DNA of 61,817 bases. Source: Paraburkholderia diazotrophica. GTDB lineage: Bacteria > Pseudomonadota > Gammaproteobacteria > Burkholderiales > Burkholderiaceae. Position numbers and translations under genes: made by a program. The stretch lies in NCBI RefSeq assembly GCF_900108945.1, contig NZ_FNYE01000043.1, positions 1 through 61,817 of the forward strand. Direction: 5' to 3'. The notes under the pieces are model-generated. The model saw only the letters and a list, made by a program, of their open reading frames with translations, was not told the DNA's origin and ran no database searches. Numbering within the stretch: position 1 is the first letter of the stretch; every line of letters starts with the position of its first letter. This document shows positions 60,906 through 61,817 of the stretch, piece after piece.

Positions 60906-61817
60906 CTATTTACCCTTCAACTGAATTTGCACGCCCTGCGGAACATGACTGTGTGCCAACGATGTTTCACCCTGCTCATTGGTTGTGCCCTCGGCAATCA
61001 CCTTGTTATCCGAGAACATCCGGTATTGCGTATTGGCAACCGGCACCTCAGTCCCGGCCCAATGCACAACAAATGCTTCATCAAACGCCCCCGTTGATTC
61101 TGGCAACGGCTCAATTGCTTCCGCAATGCGCTGCGTTTTCTTCTTCTGGATCGTGATGGTCTTGATGAGAAGGTCGAGCGGACCGCCCAGCGTGACGTTG
61201 CCGTCTTTGAGTTGCACAAACGCTCCGCCGCACTCAAGAACAAGTTCCTTCTTCGCGCTGACGCGCACTGTGCCGTTGACGCTCGCCACCGTCACATCCT
61301 TGTCGGCGAGCAACGACATCGCGTCGCTCTGGGCCTGCACCTCAACTGGCCCTTTCGCGGCGAACAGCTTCACACCAAGCGTCTGCGCGAACATCGACAC
61401 CAGTTCGCCCGCGGCCACCGTGAAGCGCTTTGCGACGCTGATATCGGCGTTCTTGCCCGCCACGGCCGAGATACTGTCCTGTGCCGCGACCTGCACGCCA
61501 CGGCCGGATGCAATGGCAATCGAGGCGGGCGCGCTCGCGAGCAGCCCCGGCTGCTTCAGGCCGTCGAGGTCATCCTTCACGCGTTGCTGTGCGTCGATAT
61601 CCGCAGGTGCGGCCTTCGCACTGCGCGCCGACCCGGCCAGCGCCTTCGCCAGTTCAAGCGCGCGCTCAAGCTGCGCGACGGTTTCCTGCATGTCGAGCTG
61701 CTGGCCGGTCGCGCCGGGGCGATCGTACGCCGTGAGGTGCAGCCCCTTGCCCGCACGCTGCACGCCATAGCCGGAGGTGCGCAGCTCATAGCCTTCGCCC
61801 CGATACGCCAGCTTCTG
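60906..61817 (-). CDS. vgrG: Type VI secretion tip protein VgrG (TssI), C-terminal part
   Basis: The frame is open to the right window edge, so only the last 303 residues are present. The visible part includes RGEGYELRTSGYGVQRAGKG, LHLTAYDRPGATGQQLDMQETVAQLERAL and the DUF2345 region with repeated short beta-strands (VQVAAQDSISAVAGKNADI, FAAKGPVEVQAQSDAMSL, ECGGAFVQLKDGNVTLGGP). A C-terminal extension (about 50 residues, QYRMFSDNKVIAEGTTNEQG) looks like a transthyretin-type adaptor. VgrG tips the type VI spike, and such extensions often bind the next-encoded effector. The effector gene starts two bases after the stop. Confidence 0.9.
   Translation of the reverse strand, partial: QKLAYRGEGYELRTSGYGVQRAGKGLHLTAYDRPGATGQQLDMQETVAQLERALELAKALAGSARSAKAAPADIDAQQRVKDDLDGLKQPGLLASAPASIAIASGRGVQVAAQDSISAVAGKNADISVAKRFTVAAGELVSMFAQTLGVKLFAAKGPVEVQAQSDAMSLLADKDVTVASVNGTVRVSAKKELVLECGGAFVQLKDGNVTLGGPLDLLIKTITIQKKKTQRIAEAIEPLPESTGAFDEAFVVHWAGTEVPVANTQYRMFSDNKVIAEGTTNEQGETSLAHSHVPQGVQIQLKGK

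Overview
The window is GC-rich DNA from a beta-proteobacterium of the Burkholderiaceae. The gene set points to a plant-associated Paraburkholderia/Caballeronia-type genome: a divergent acdS/acdR pair, a monomeric NADP-isocitrate dehydrogenase, a single squalene/phytoene synthase and a VgrG-linked type VI secretion effector locus. This assignment is inferred from gene families and codon style; no rRNA or other marker gene is present. Start sites were set by reading Shine-Dalgarno (SD) sequences, and many differ from the longest open frame.

Layout. 1-5.9 kb: 5' part of the ACC deaminase gene acdS (cut by the window edge), its Lrp-type regulator acdR, a PAS-PAS hybrid histidine kinase, a UdgX-type uracil-DNA glycosylase and two small stress-like proteins. 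6.1-10 kb: an exonuclease/endonuclease/phosphatase-family protein translationally coupled to a phospholipase D/VTT fusion, with two small hydrophilic genes on the other strand, one of only 39 codons. 10-14.4 kb: a Rieske/FAD reductase divergent from an acyl-CoA dehydrogenase-like, NodS-like methyltransferase and GT2 glycosyltransferase operon. 14.4-17.9 kb: a TetR regulator divergent from a metallo-beta-lactamase-fold protein with a visible operator, then RidA and a Tat-exported aldo/keto reductase. 17.9-23.7 kb: an exported methionine sulfoxide repair operon (msrB-dipZ-msrA) divergent from an OmpR/EnvZ-type two-component pair.

24.1-28.7 kb: a polyamine-type periplasmic binding protein directly followed by a membrane GGDEF protein with no transporter genes, then a small membrane protein and an exported repeat protein. 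28.9-35.9 kb: a glucoside utilisation operon (GH1 beta-glucosidase, sugar ABC importer, LacI regulator) with a LacI-type operator at its head. 36-39.6 kb: thioesterase, succinate-semialdehyde dehydrogenase, a VOC-like protein and a DUF302 protein. 39.6-41.3 kb: a lower-GC island with a candidate toxin/immunity pair. 41.4-47.7 kb: a LysR regulator divergent from an aromatic aminotransferase, class II aldolase, ketopantoate reductase-like and P450 operon, facing a PLP dehydratase. 47.8-56 kb: an ABC exporter, squalene/phytoene synthase, and several detoxification or metabolic singletons. 56.4-58.7 kb: icd with a strong terminator. 58.8-61.8 kb: a low-GC vgrG, candidate effector and candidate immunity cluster, with vgrG cut by the right edge.

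The most interesting units are the binding-protein/GGDEF pair (NspS-MbaA-like architecture), the msrB-dipZ-msrA/two-component locus, and the two candidate toxin/immunity loci. No tRNA, rRNA, CRISPR array, IS element or integrase was recognised.
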